Shown here: one piece after another, positions 9,058 through 19,245 of the stretch
Layout of the letters: the number at the start of each line of letters is the position of its first letter
Numbering within the stretch: position 1 is the stretch's first letter
Origin: Corynebacterium singulare
GTDB taxonomy: Bacteria > Actinomycetota > Actinomycetes > Mycobacteriales > Mycobacteriaceae
Assembly (NCBI RefSeq): GCF_000833575.1
Contig: NZ_CP010827.1
Span: 1,909,993-1,973,992, forward strand
DNA: 64,000 nt
Direction of reading: 5' to 3'
Made by a program: the position numbers and the translations under genes
Notes under the pieces: generated by a model
What the model saw: only the letters and a program-made list of their open reading frames with translations
Databases searched by the model: none
Told to the model about the DNA's origin: nothing

Positions 9058-10581
9058 ATGGCCGCCCGCTCGTCCACGCGCCTGACACTGCGCGTCCCCC
9101 AGCCTCTGACTCTGGGCATCGTCGCCGCTACCATCCTGGCTCTGGCTTCCTTCTCCGGTGGTGCTTCACGCAACCGGGGAGGCGTTCTCGAAGCCCTCAA
9201 CATCGGTTTTCTGTCCTACGGTCACGGCCGCAACATAGGCATAGTGCTCTATTGGATAGGCCTCTTCGGGCTCGTCGCCGCCTGGGTGTTGGCGGGACGT
9301 CACGTCATCGCGCCGCAACTGAAGGAGCCCACACCGGAAGGGGGTCTGCGCGAGATCCAGCGCATGCTTTTGTGCTGGATAGCGCCTCTTCTCGCCGCAG
9401 CTCCCTTGGCCTCACGAGATGTGTATTCCTATCTCATGCAGGGAGCGATGGTGCGCGATGGTTTCGATCCTTATACAGAAGGCGCAGCGGTTAACCCCGG
9501 ACCTTTCCTGCTTGAGGTCTCTCATGACTGGCGCAACACCACCACGCCGTATGGTCCGCTTCACCTGTGGATGGGCAACGCCGTCACGCACCTCGTGGGC
9601 GATCACGTTGAGGCGGGCATCATTGTCTACAAGGCGATTTCCGTCCTTGGTTTCGCGGCTATCGCCTGGTCGATTCCGCGCCTTGCCCGCTCTATCGGCG
9701 GCGATCCAGCGCTAGCGCTGTGGCTAGGCGTGGCCAACCCCGTCATGATTTTGCACCTCATTGGCGGTATGCACAATGAATCTGTCATGGTCGGGCTCGT
9801 ATCTGTGGGTCTCTTGGCAGCAGTGCACCACCGGTTCCATGCCAGCCTTCTCCTCGTGGGCGTTGCGGTCTCGCTCAAGGCCACGGCAGTCATCGCCGCG
9901 CCGTTTATCGTTTGGCTCATGGTGCACCGCTGGGCTCCGGACGGTACCCGCATGGTCAAGCGTGTCGGTATCTTCCTCATGGCGGGGGTTCTCGCCGTGG
10001 CGGAGGTTGCGGTGGCGGTGGCGGTGATCACGTGGGCGTCGGGAAGCTCGTGGGGATGGCTGTCACAAATCAGCGGCAACTCGAAGGTGATCAACCCGCT
10101 AGCGGGTCCAACGCTGCTTGCCGACGTCCTCGTGCCCCTCATCCAGTTCTTCTCCCCCGACACCACATACAACGACGTACTGGGCGTGCTGCGCTCCGCC
10201 GGCATGGTGCTCATGCTTCTGGGACTTGTCCTGGTGTGGTGGTGGGGACGCACCGGCGTGCGCCGCGCCATCGCTGGCACAGCCGCCGCCTACCAGGTGG
10301 CCTTTGTCTTCAACTCGGTAACACTGCCCTGGTACTACGCGTCGGTGCTGACGCTCATGGGCACGTTCCGCCCACCGCTGTCCATCATCAAACTCACGAC
10401 TGGCGCAGCACTGTTCATCGGCGTCGCCTTCGCCGGCGATGGAAACCACCAGCTCTATAACTGGTTCTGGGTCATCGGCATGATCGTGGTGGCTTGGACA
10501 GCCACGCAGTGGATTTTCGCGGGTGTGCCTGCGTCGGCTACCGCATCTACTAAAAAGCCGACGCCTGCGCGCGCCGAATAA
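9058..10581 (+). CDS. mptA: Alpha-(1->6)-mannopyranosyltransferase MptA-like (GT-C)
   Basis: 507-aa polytopic membrane protein of the MptA/MptB family, which extends the alpha-1,6-mannan core of lipomannan from polyprenyl-phosphate-mannose. About 12-13 membrane segments can be counted. The GT-C acidic loop ASRDVYSYLMQG (~120-131) and the TPYGPLHLW motif are conserved. The ATG at 9058 lies next to the idsA stop and is chosen over the longer upstream frame, which overlaps idsA. The neighbours match the Rv2173-Rv2178c order, favouring MptA over MptB. The last 32 bases overlap the convergent Rv2175c-like gene. Confidence 0.88.
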   Translation: MAARSSTRLTLRVPQPLTLGIVAATILALASFSGGASRNRGGVLEALNIGFLSYGHGRNIGIVLYWIGLFGLVAAWVLAGRHVIAPQLKEPTPEGGLREIQRMLLCWIAPLLAAAPLASRDVYSYLMQGAMVRDGFDPYTEGAAVNPGPFLLEVSHDWRNTTTPYGPLHLWMGNAVTHLVGDHVEAGIIVYKAISVLGFAAIAWSIPRLARSIGGDPALALWLGVANPVMILHLIGGMHNESVMVGLVSVGLLAAVHHRFHASLLLVGVAVSLKATAVIAAPFIVWLMVHRWAPDGTRMVKRVGIFLMAGVLAVAEVAVAVAVITWASGSSWGWLSQISGNSKVINPLAGPTLLADVLVPLIQFFSPDTTYNDVLGVLRSAGMVLMLLGLVLVWWWGRTGVRRAIAGTAAAYQVAFVFNSVTLPWYYASVLTLMGTFRPPLSIIKLTTGAALFIGVAFAGDGNHQLYNWFWVIGMIVVAWTATQWIFAGVPASATASTKKPTPARAE

Positions 10582-10948
10582 CTTCGCGCGCGAGGTGACC
10601 GTGCAGGCCATCAATGGGACGGCCTGGCAAGGAATCATCCTCAGTAAACAGGTGAGCGAGGATTTCGTTATCACTCCACCCGTTGTCCGACAGCACCGTA
10701 ATCACGCCAGAGACGTACTTGGAAATCGCGCCCTTGGTGTTGAAGAAGGCGGCTGGGACACGTCGGTTACCCTCCGGATCACGCCAGGCGATGAACTTGC
10801 GGGCATTAAGCAAATCAAAGACGCGGGTAATCGGCAGGTCTAGCTTCTCAGCTACCTCCTTGAGCGTTAGAAGCTCCTCACCCGCCAGAAGTTGCGGCAG
10901 CTCGGGATGGGAATTTTCGTGAGAGTTAGCAGAATTAGTCACAGACAC
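10550..10948 (-). CDS. Rv2175c-family DNA-binding protein
   Basis: 132-aa protein homologous to M. tuberculosis Rv2175c, a winged-helix DNA-binding protein known as a phosphorylation substrate of the neighbouring kinase PknL. The helix-turn-helix stretch LTLKEVAEKLDLPITRVFDLLNARKFIAWRDPEGNRRVP is at ~27-65, followed by an alpha-helical C-terminal part. It is divergent from pknL (51 bp apart), the same pairing as in mycobacteria. The Thr near the N-terminus phosphorylated in Rv2175c is not obvious in this divergent N-terminal tail (SVTNSANSHENSHPE). Confidence 0.88.
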   Translation of the reverse strand: MSVTNSANSHENSHPELPQLLAGEELLTLKEVAEKLDLPITRVFDLLNARKFIAWRDPEGNRRVPAAFFNTKGAISKYVSGVITVLSDNGWSDNEILAHLFTEDDSLPGRPIDGLHGHLAREVIRRAQASAF

Positions 10949-10998
10949 AACTGTAGCGGGATCACACTTTGGCGCGGGGATCGGCCATACTGGAATCC

Positions 10999-12249
10999 AT
11001 GACGAGGCTGAACGTGGGCGATATTCTTGAAGGACGCTACCGCATCGATCAGCCGATCGCCCGCGGAGGCATGTCCACTGTCTACCGCTGCGTGGACATG
11101 CGTTTGGGCCGCGCCGTAGCCGCTAAGGTGATGGATGAGCGCTACCACGATGACCCCGTCTTCGTTACCCGTTTCGAGCGTGAGGCCCGCGCCATGGCGC
11201 AGCTCAGTCACCCCAACCTCGTCGGGGTCCACGACTTTTCCGCAGACGGGCTGCCCATCTATCTCATCATGGAGCTCATTACCGGCGGCACGCTGCGCGA
11301 ACTCCTAGCTGAGCGCGGTCCCATGCCGCCGCATGCCGCCGCCGGGGTCATGCACTCAGTGCTGGCGGGGCTCAGTGAGGTCCACGATGCCGGACTTGTC
11401 CACCGCGATATCAAGCCGGACAACGTCCTCATCACCAGCACCCACCGCGTCAAGGTTGGTGATTTCGGTCTCGTGCGCTCAGCACGCGCCGAGCACGACA
11501 GCTCCGGCCACATTGTCGGCACCGTCAGCTACCTCTCCCCCGAGCAGGTAACAGGTGCAGACATCACCCCCGCCTCTGATGTCTACTCAGCCGGAATCGT
11601 CCTCTTCGAGCTGCTCACCGGCACTGTCCCTTTCTCCGGTGAAACCCCACTGGCGCATGCCACCGCTCGCGTCCATGCGGATGTTCCGGCTCCGTCCTCA
11701 CGTATTGAGGGCGTGCCCATGCTTTTCGACGCCCTCGTGGCCACCGCCACCGCACGCCATCCCGCCGAGCGTTTCGCCGACGCCGGTGAGTTCCTCGACG
11801 CGCTCGATGACGTCTCCCGCGAGCTCCAGCTACCGGCCTTCACTGTCCCCATCCCTCACAACTCGGCCGCGGCACGCACGGCCGCCGTTCCCACCGACTT
11901 TGGAGGCGCGGGCAATACTCGAGTCTTTGACGCAACCTCGGCGATTGAAACCCCTCGCGTAGAAACACCCGTCTATGACGGCCCCTCTTATGAGACGAGA
12001 GTCGAGCCTCCCTTGGCTCCCCCACCAGCTGCTCCGCACACTGCTCCCCCGGCTCCCGTGGATGAACCCTACGCGCCTCCGGGTGCTATCGAGGAACCCG
12101 AGGAACGCCCGCTCAGCAACCGCAGCGCGGTCGCGCTCATCGGCTTCCTCATCCTGGTCGGCCTCGCCACGCTCGCTGTTGCCGTCGCAGCGTGGTGGTT
12201 TGGCTCCGGAGAATACGGCACGTGGCCGATCCTCTGGAGGCCATACTAA
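10999..12249 (+). CDS. pknL: Serine/threonine-protein kinase PknL
   Basis: 416-aa Hanks-type kinase. The glycine loop (IARGGMSTVYR, ~18-28), catalytic Lys (AAKV), HRDIKPDNV catalytic loop, DFG and the activation/P+1 segment (GTVSYLSPEQ) are all present. A Pro/Ala-rich linker (~310-380) leads to one C-terminal membrane segment (~388-411, VALIGFLILVGLATLAVAVAAWW) and a very short outer tail. No PASTA repeats are present, as expected for PknL. ATG 10999 (MTRLNVGDILEGRY) fits the family start better than the upstream in-frame 10969. Its likely substrate is the divergent Rv2175c-like protein. Confidence 0.93.
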   Translation: MTRLNVGDILEGRYRIDQPIARGGMSTVYRCVDMRLGRAVAAKVMDERYHDDPVFVTRFEREARAMAQLSHPNLVGVHDFSADGLPIYLIMELITGGTLRELLAERGPMPPHAAAGVMHSVLAGLSEVHDAGLVHRDIKPDNVLITSTHRVKVGDFGLVRSARAEHDSSGHIVGTVSYLSPEQVTGADITPASDVYSAGIVLFELLTGTVPFSGETPLAHATARVHADVPAPSSRIEGVPMLFDALVATATARHPAERFADAGEFLDALDDVSRELQLPAFTVPIPHNSAAARTAAVPTDFGGAGNTRVFDATSAIETPRVETPVYDGPSYETRVEPPLAPPPAAPHTAPPAPVDEPYAPPGAIEEPEERPLSNRSAVALIGFLILVGLATLAVAVAAWWFGSGEYGTWPILWRPY

Positions 12250-12274
12250 CCTGCGGCGAAAGTGCCGCAGCTTT

Positions 12275-13687
<1,413 letters not shown>

Positions 13688-13723
13688 CTATAGCGCGTTA
13701 GTTAATCCCCCAATCTCCCCACC

Positions 13724-14233
13724 TTATAAATTCACGCGGTTACCGCGAGTCAAGGGCAGGTGCTGCTCACAGGTGCGGAACTTGGCGAGGTTATGGCGGG
13801 CGTCGACAAGCGCATCGTGGTTTCCATTCGGCACCGGCGGCAGTTTCGGACGCCCCGCAAACTCCCAATACTGCTTCAGCTCGCGCGTGTAGCGCGGCAG
13901 CCCCTTGGGAAGACCCGCCATGTCACCCCACAGCTGAGCCAGAACGACATGGTCATAAGCACCTACCCAGGCCCACAGCTCAATGGGGGTGGACTGGCGC
14001 CCTATGAACTCAAGGAGCTCCTCGCGGATAGTGTCACGGGATTTCCAGACCGGATTCCCCGGACTCGGCAGTTTGTCCAGGACGTTCTCGCGCACCCAAG
14101 CATTGGCTTTGGCCGGGTCAAAGTCGGTGGACACTGCGTAGTACTCGCTACCGTCTTCGCCCACGATGCCGATGGAGACCAGTTCAATGGTCGATCCGTC
14201 CTCGATGAACTCGGTGTCGTAGAAGTAGCGCAC
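13724..14233 (-). CDS. 3'-5' exoribonuclease AS-like (Rv2179c family)
   Basis: 169-aa DEDD-type exonuclease with an RNase H-like fold, homologous to mycobacterial Rv2179c (polyadenylate-specific 3'-exoribonuclease AS). It begins MRYFYDTEFIEDG, giving the catalytic D/E pair of motif I. An internal Asp (GAYDHVVLAQLWG) matches motif II and the HDALVDARHNL stretch carries motif III (H...D). Length equals the family. It sits 60 bp upstream of aroG on the same strand. RNA 3'-end trimming is inferred from homology. Confidence 0.88.
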   Translation of the reverse strand: MRYFYDTEFIEDGSTIELVSIGIVGEDGSEYYAVSTDFDPAKANAWVRENVLDKLPSPGNPVWKSRDTIREELLEFIGRQSTPIELWAWVGAYDHVVLAQLWGDMAGLPKGLPRYTRELKQYWEFAGRPKLPPVPNGNHDALVDARHNLAKFRTCEQHLPLTRGNRVNL

Positions 14234-14292
14234 GTTGTCGTATCCTAGTCCCTCCCCTTAATCCACCGTCACTGGGGCCTATACTCAGGGCA

Positions 14293-15072
14293 GTGACACA
14301 ATCTCTCCGCTCCTCACTTCTTCCCCTCTGCCTCGTTGGCCTGGCAGCGATGGCGTGGCTGATGTGTCTCTCGCCCGACGGAGCCGGGGACGGTAGCACA
14401 CCGCGATACGCCATTGACCTCGATGTATACCGTGAAGGCGGGTTCCTTTCCTGCGGCGCCCTCGGGTTCCTCGCAGCCCCTGGCAGCTCTCTCACCTACT
14501 GGACTCGGGCTCTATGGGATCCCTCGCGCATCGGGAACATGGCGTACTCCGGCAACCAGTCTCTTCGCGGCATGGTTAGCCGTATCGCTCCCGAACATGC
14601 CTCGTCGCTGTGGTTCCTCGGATGCATCATCACTATGGCGGCACTGTGGTGGATTATGAGGTGGATTGAGGAACACACCGGTAACGAGGTCGCTCTCATG
14701 CTCCTGGCATCCTCCGCAGCCCTACTGTGTTCCCCTGTCTCATGGTCCCACCACTACACGTGGCTCAGCCTGGCCGCGGTCTACCTTGTGCTGCGCCGAC
14801 GCTGGGCTTTCGCCGCCCTCACGTGGTTCGTCCTCCTCGCCCGCGGACACTGGCTCGTCCCCTACGCAGACCACCGCGAGCTGGGGTGGTCGTGGTGGCA
14901 GCAGATTCCCGGTAATGACTATGTTTTTGTCACCGTAGTGCTCGTCATAGCAAGCGTCTGGTTCTCCAGCGGCTCAATGGGCACTGCTTGGCGGCATCCC
15001 CATGCCCGCGGCTTCACCGACCACCCCAGCACGGCGCCTTGTCCAAAGCCCACAGCGCCTGAGAGCCGCTAG
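14293..15072 (+). CDS. GT87-type mannosyltransferase remnant, internally deleted
   Basis: 259-aa membrane protein in the place of Rv2181, the alpha-(1->2)-mannosyltransferase that branches lipomannan (family normally ~400 aa or more). The N-terminal acidic loop (YAIDLDVYREGG, ~38-49) and the C-terminal part (RIGNMAYSGNQSL, PVSWSHHYTW) are recognisable. However, the ~150 residues that normally separate them are missing: DVYREGG runs straight into FLSCGALGFLAAPG. The frame stays open, so this is an in-frame deletion; only ~5 membrane segments remain. Activity is doubtful. The start is a GTG with no clear ribosome site. The identification rests on local motifs and synteny. Confidence 0.65.
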   Translation: MTQSLRSSLLPLCLVGLAAMAWLMCLSPDGAGDGSTPRYAIDLDVYREGGFLSCGALGFLAAPGSSLTYWTRALWDPSRIGNMAYSGNQSLRGMVSRIAPEHASSLWFLGCIITMAALWWIMRWIEEHTGNEVALMLLASSAALLCSPVSWSHHYTWLSLAAVYLVLRRRWAFAALTWFVLLARGHWLVPYADHRELGWSWWQQIPGNDYVFVTVVLVIASVWFSSGSMGTAWRHPHARGFTDHPSTAPCPKPTAPESR

Positions 15073-15106
15073 GCACGGCGCTGGGAGCAAAACAAGAGCT
15101 CACAGA

Positions 15107-15853
15107 CTATCGGGCCTCCGAGCTGGGCTCGGCCCCTTCCGGGTAGCCGTGTCCAGCTTGCAGGGAAGCCTTAACGTCGGAGGCATAGACGTCCACATAG
15201 GGCTGTCCCGTCAGCTCCGACAACTGCCTCATTACATAATCGGTAAAGGCACGTGCGGTCTCATACTCATCAGGATCCATACCACGCTCGGCCGCCCACG
15301 CCTTCGGATCGATGGGTTCGCCCACACGCATACCGACGCGTACGGGGCGCGGAATCCACGAACCGATGGGGTTAGCCTTGCGCGTATTAATCATCGCGAT
15401 AGGCAGCACTTTTTCACCGGTAGTCAGCGCGATGCGCGCCATGCCGGTGCGCCCCTTGTAAATGCGGCCATCCGGCGAGCGCGTGCCCTCTGGGTAGATG
15501 CCAAACAGATCACCGCGACCCATGATGCGCTCGGCGCTAGCCAGCATGGCATCGCCCGCGTTCTTGTCCACGCGATCGATCGGTACCTGGCCCACGGAGC
15601 TAAAGAACCAGTTCTGAAGACGACCTACAAGACCCGGCGTAGTGAAATACTCGCTCTTGGCCAAGAACGTGATCTGCCGCGGGCACAACAGCGGGAAGTA
15701 AAACGAGTCCATCACGGCCTGGTGCGAAGACGCGAGGATAGCCGGACCGGTCTCCGGGATGCGATCCATCCCCTCGGACCACGGCCGGTTCCATACCCGC
15801 AAAGCAGGGCCGAAGAAGATATATTTAAATGCCCAGTACCACTTGTTTCGCAT
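15107..15853 (-). CDS. 1-acyl-sn-glycerol-3-phosphate acyltransferase (PlsC-like)
   Basis: 248-aa membrane-associated lysophospholipid acyltransferase. The HX4D catalytic motif is present (SSHQAVMD, ~42-49), as are the acceptor-binding motif (IYPEGTRSPDG, ~121-131) and KSEYF / PVGQVPIDR-like stretches. It is syntenic with Rv2182c. The protein begins with an amphipathic or membrane-anchoring segment (YWAFKYIFFGPALRVWN). It probably acylates lysophosphatidic acid or a PIM precursor; the exact acceptor is not readable. It lies 65 bp downstream of the glucokinase gene on the same strand. Confidence 0.92.
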   Translation of the reverse strand: MRNKWYWAFKYIFFGPALRVWNRPWSEGMDRIPETGPAILASSHQAVMDSFYFPLLCPRQITFLAKSEYFTTPGLVGRLQNWFFSSVGQVPIDRVDKNAGDAMLASAERIMGRGDLFGIYPEGTRSPDGRIYKGRTGMARIALTTGEKVLPIAMINTRKANPIGSWIPRPVRVGMRVGEPIDPKAWAAERGMDPDEYETARAFTDYVMRQLSELTGQPYVDVYASDVKASLQAGHGYPEGAEPSSEAR

Positions 15854-15917
15854 CGCTTATAGTCCTATCTGGTTGTGCAGGCCACGCGGAAGAATCCGCG
15901 ACGGGAAGTGTGCGGTG

Positions 15918-16874
15918 TTAACCTCGGCGCTCCTGACGGGCTAGATCAGCGACTCCGATCATACCCGCAGCCGAACCCAACTCGGCAGTCGCGACGCGCG
16001 CTAACGGCCGGTGACCGGCGCCAACAATCTGACGAGCCATACACTCCCGTGCTGTATCAAGGTACAGATCCGCGTCTTGGGATACTCCTCCACCGATAAC
16101 AATGAGCTCTGGATCCAGCACATCCGCCACCATGGACAGCCCCTGCCCCAGCCAGTGGCCAAAGTCCTTCATCACTGCAACAGCCAAAGGATCTCCCTGA
16201 CGAGCAGCTGCGGCGATCTCCTCCCCGGACGGATTCTCCGACAAAGTGGTCTCATACTGCCCACGCAGATCCGCGACTGTATCCGGCAGCGCGGTACCGG
16301 AGGCATAGCGCTCCAAACAGCCGCGCTTACCGCAGGAGCACACGCGTCCGCCTGGGTTCACAACGAGGTGCCCGAACTCAGGAGCGGTGCCGAAAGCTCC
16401 GCGATAAATCCGTCCCTCCGTGAACAGCGTTGCACCTATGCCAGTACCGACGGCAAAGAAGACCCATTCTTGCGCACCCCGGCCAGCGCCGTAACGCCAC
16501 TCGCCCCAAGCCGCTGAGTTGGCGTCGTGCTCGAGGCGAACCGGAACATCCAAGCGCTTGCTCAAGGTCTCACGCACCGGCGCATCACGCCAGGGAAGAT
16601 GAGGGGCAAAACGCACAACTTCACACTCGGGATCCAAGAAACCGGCGAGAGCCAACCCCACTGCATCGATGTCATGGCGGTCCGACAATTCATCCACGCA
16701 GCGCACGATGTCATCGTCGAGCTGAGCTGCGTCCATCGCCGTGGGCACGCTCATAGAATCTAGGATTTCCCCCGCCTCATCAATCACTGCTGCGCGCAAA
16801 TTGGTGCCGCCGATGTCGAAGCCAATGGTGAGGCTCGTAGGGTCGCCGTCGGCGGAGGAAGAGTGTTCAAGCAT
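15918..16874 (-). CDS. glk: ROK-family glucokinase
   Basis: 318-aa sugar kinase. The ATP-binding DIGGTNLRAAV motif is at ~21-31, and the ROK zinc signature CSCGKRGCLERYASG (~165-180) is complete, with the family GTGIGATLF and EFGHLVV stretches. It phosphorylates glucose, using ATP or polyphosphate; the donor cannot be decided from sequence. It lies 23 bp downstream of pimB on the same strand, an arrangement shared with other corynebacteria. Start ATG 16874. Confidence 0.92.
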   Translation of the reverse strand: MLEHSSSADGDPTSLTIGFDIGGTNLRAAVIDEAGEILDSMSVPTAMDAAQLDDDIVRCVDELSDRHDIDAVGLALAGFLDPECEVVRFAPHLPWRDAPVRETLSKRLDVPVRLEHDANSAAWGEWRYGAGRGAQEWVFFAVGTGIGATLFTEGRIYRGAFGTAPEFGHLVVNPGGRVCSCGKRGCLERYASGTALPDTVADLRGQYETTLSENPSGEEIAAAARQGDPLAVAVMKDFGHWLGQGLSMVADVLDPELIVIGGGVSQDADLYLDTARECMARQIVGAGHRPLARVATAELGSAAGMIGVADLARQERRG

Positions 16875-16897
16875 GACTAGTAGGATATACCTCAGCC

Positions 16898-18031
16898 TTA
16901 GGTGTGGTCACATTCAAGAACATCCCGCAGGCGCGCTCCCATGATTTCCCACGTCCAGTGCTGTTCCACGTGGCGGCGCCCAGCGGCGCCCATGCGGTGC
17001 CTCAAGGGGACGTCACCAAGCAACTGCTCCAACGCCTCCACCAGCTCAGGCAGTGAGGAACCCCGGACCACCACGCCCGTCTCAGGCGTTACGGTCTCCG
17101 GCGCGCCACCTGAATCCCCTGCGATGACCGGCAGCCCTGCCGCCTGCGCCTCGAGGTAGACAATACCGAGGCCTTCGACATCGAGCCCTCCCCCGCGCGT
17201 ACGCGCTGGCATGGCAAAAATATCGCCGGCATGCAACGCCATCCTCAACTCCTCGGTGTCACGTGCCTCCCGGAGCACAACATCCGGGCAATACTCCTGC
17301 GCCAGCTCGCGCAGCGTCGCTTCGTAGCTACCGCGTCCGATGATGAGCAGCTGCGCGTCTGGAAAAGCAGTGCGAACCTGCGGCATGGCCCGTACTAGCT
17401 GATCTTGACCCTTGCGCGGAACCAGCCGTGAGATACACACGATGACTGGACCAGATCCCAATCCAAAGTGCTCCCGAGCTCTCGCCTTCTCCTCTTCTGC
17501 CGCCGGCGCAAAATCCTCGAGATTCACCGCCGACGGCAAATGCACCCAGCGGGGGCGCGGCCCGAAGGCTCCCATCAGCCGCCCCCGCGTGTACTCCGAA
17601 ATGTACGTGACCACGTCGGAGGAATCCCCAATTCGCCGCAACGCTTGCCGTGCGCCGGGAAGCATCGACCACCCCACCTCATGCCCATGGGTGGTTGCCA
17701 CAATGCGCTGCGCGCCCGCCTTTCGCGCGGCGGGCGCCATCAGTGCCAGTGGAGCGGCCGCGCCAAACCAGACGGTCTCGATGTTGTTCTCATGGATTAA
17801 CCGCTGCATCTTTCGCGCTGTTGCCGGGGTGGGCAACATGACCTTGCGTGGCCAGCGAACAACTTCATACCCCACGCCACGGTCATACTCGGCGGCAGCG
17901 TGTTCGTCCTGGGTTGAGGCAAACACCACGACATCATGCGGGTCGATAGTGCTCAGAAAATCTCGCAGGTAGGACTGAATCCCACCAATCGTTGGCGGGA
18001 AGTCATTGGTTACCAAGAGCGTACGTGGCAT
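16898..18031 (-). CDS. pimB: GDP-mannose-dependent PIM mannosyltransferase PimB'
   Basis: 377-aa GT-B glycosyltransferase (GT4) that adds the second mannose to PIM1 at the inner membrane face. Family features are GGIQSYLRDFL near the N-terminus, CISRLVPRKGQDQLV (~200-214), the GDP-mannose-binding EX7E-like segment (EGLGIVYLEAQAAGLPVI) and AGDSGGAPE. The gene follows the NlpC/P60 gene with a 3-bp gap, so the two are co-transcribed, matching the Rv2188c region. Start ATG 18031 begins MPRTLLVTNDFPPTIGG as in homologues. Confidence 0.94.
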   Translation of the reverse strand: MPRTLLVTNDFPPTIGGIQSYLRDFLSTIDPHDVVVFASTQDEHAAAEYDRGVGYEVVRWPRKVMLPTPATARKMQRLIHENNIETVWFGAAAPLALMAPAARKAGAQRIVATTHGHEVGWSMLPGARQALRRIGDSSDVVTYISEYTRGRLMGAFGPRPRWVHLPSAVNLEDFAPAAEEEKARAREHFGLGSGPVIVCISRLVPRKGQDQLVRAMPQVRTAFPDAQLLIIGRGSYEATLRELAQEYCPDVVLREARDTEELRMALHAGDIFAMPARTRGGGLDVEGLGIVYLEAQAAGLPVIAGDSGGAPETVTPETGVVVRGSSLPELVEALEQLLGDVPLRHRMGAAGRRHVEQHWTWEIMGARLRDVLECDHT

Positions 18032-18034
18032 GCG

Positions 18035-19087
18035 CTAGTACCGAACAGCGCCCTGCACTGGCATCGAATGCAGGGGAACCACGGCGACGGGAACACCATA
18101 GGTCGACGCATGGACTACTTGCCCCTCACCGATGTACATTCCGACATGGGTAATGCCTGCATAGTAACCAACGATGTCACCAGGTTGCAGCTGGTCGAGC
18201 GGGACTGGCGTACCACCGGCAATCTGTGCCTGCGAGGTACGCGGGATGCTCTTGCCCATCTGCTGGTAGCTCCACACCATCAGTCCAGAACAATCGAAGG
18301 TAGTAGGACCAGTCGAGCCCCATTCGTATGGTGCACCCAAACGGGTCATGGCAGCTTGAACCGCTGCCGAACCAGAGCCATCAGCAAGTGCTGCGACGTC
18401 AATGTCCGACGAACCGCCAAAGTGGTTAATCCACGCTTCGCGTTCCTCTGGACTCAGCGCATCAATCTTCTCCTCCAGCTCCTTCTGCTGCTCCTCGAGC
18501 TCAGCCTGTTCCTTCAACAGCGTTTCACGCTGAGTGTGCAGCTCATCGCGGTGCCGACGGGCATCATCAGCTGCGACGACAGCCTCGTTGTGTGCCTCGT
18601 CCGCTGCAGCCGCCGCAGCAAGCATCGCTTCCTCTTCACGCTTGGCTGCCTTTGACAGCGCCCCAAGATAGCCCATGCGTTCCACGGCACTGGCGACGTC
18701 CTCAGCGTCGAGCGCCGCCGCGATTGGCGACGCCGCGTCCCTTCTGTAGCGCGACTGCGCCAACGCGTCGATGCGCTTCTGCTGTGCGGCAACAGCAGCT
18801 GCTGCATCCGCAGCCTTACGCTGGGCATCGGCCGACGTTGCGTCAAGCTCGCCGATTCGTTTTTCCGATTCCGCAAGCTCATCCTCGAGGCCCTTAACCT
18901 CCTCGCCCTTGGCGGACACGCGTTGAGCGACATCTGCCATCCGATCGATAAGGCTTGCACGATCCTCTGGCGTCTCCTCCTGCTGAACCTCTTGAGCCAC
19001 CACGGAAGGCGAAACAATGCTCAGCGGAACAGCCGCCACCGCACATGCGGTAACGACACAAGCAATACGGCGACGCAACATGGACAC
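18035..19087 (-). CDS. NlpC/P60 peptidoglycan endopeptidase with coiled-coil (RipC-like)
   Basis: 350-aa secreted cell-wall hydrolase. A Sec signal peptide (~1-31, ending SVVAQE) is followed by a long Ala/Glu-rich coiled coil (~35-210) and a C-terminal NlpC/P60 domain (~235-350) with the catalytic Cys in FDCSGL and His in HVGMYIG, plus a third residue near VVHAS. The coiled coil resembles that of RipC, whose activity is controlled by FtsEX through the coiled coil; that regulation is inferred. It sits directly upstream of pimB (3 bp). Confidence 0.9.
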   Translation of the reverse strand: MSMLRRRIACVVTACAVAAVPLSIVSPSVVAQEVQQEETPEDRASLIDRMADVAQRVSAKGEEVKGLEDELAESEKRIGELDATSADAQRKAADAAAAVAAQQKRIDALAQSRYRRDAASPIAAALDAEDVASAVERMGYLGALSKAAKREEEAMLAAAAAADEAHNEAVVAADDARRHRDELHTQRETLLKEQAELEEQQKELEEKIDALSPEEREAWINHFGGSSDIDVAALADGSGSAAVQAAMTRLGAPYEWGSTGPTTFDCSGLMVWSYQQMGKSIPRTSQAQIAGGTPVPLDQLQPGDIVGYYAGITHVGMYIGEGQVVHASTYGVPVAVVPLHSMPVQGAVRY

Positions 19088-19245
19088 CCCAGGACACTAA
19101 GAGAATGCTGATATTTGACTGAAGTATAACCTCAGACACCGGAAAATAAAAGACTACCAGTCAACAATAGCCGAACCCCTTCCCCGCTCTCATCATTGAC
19201 GTGACAAGAGTGGCGGAAGGGGTGAAATGATTCGCTGAGCTGCTT

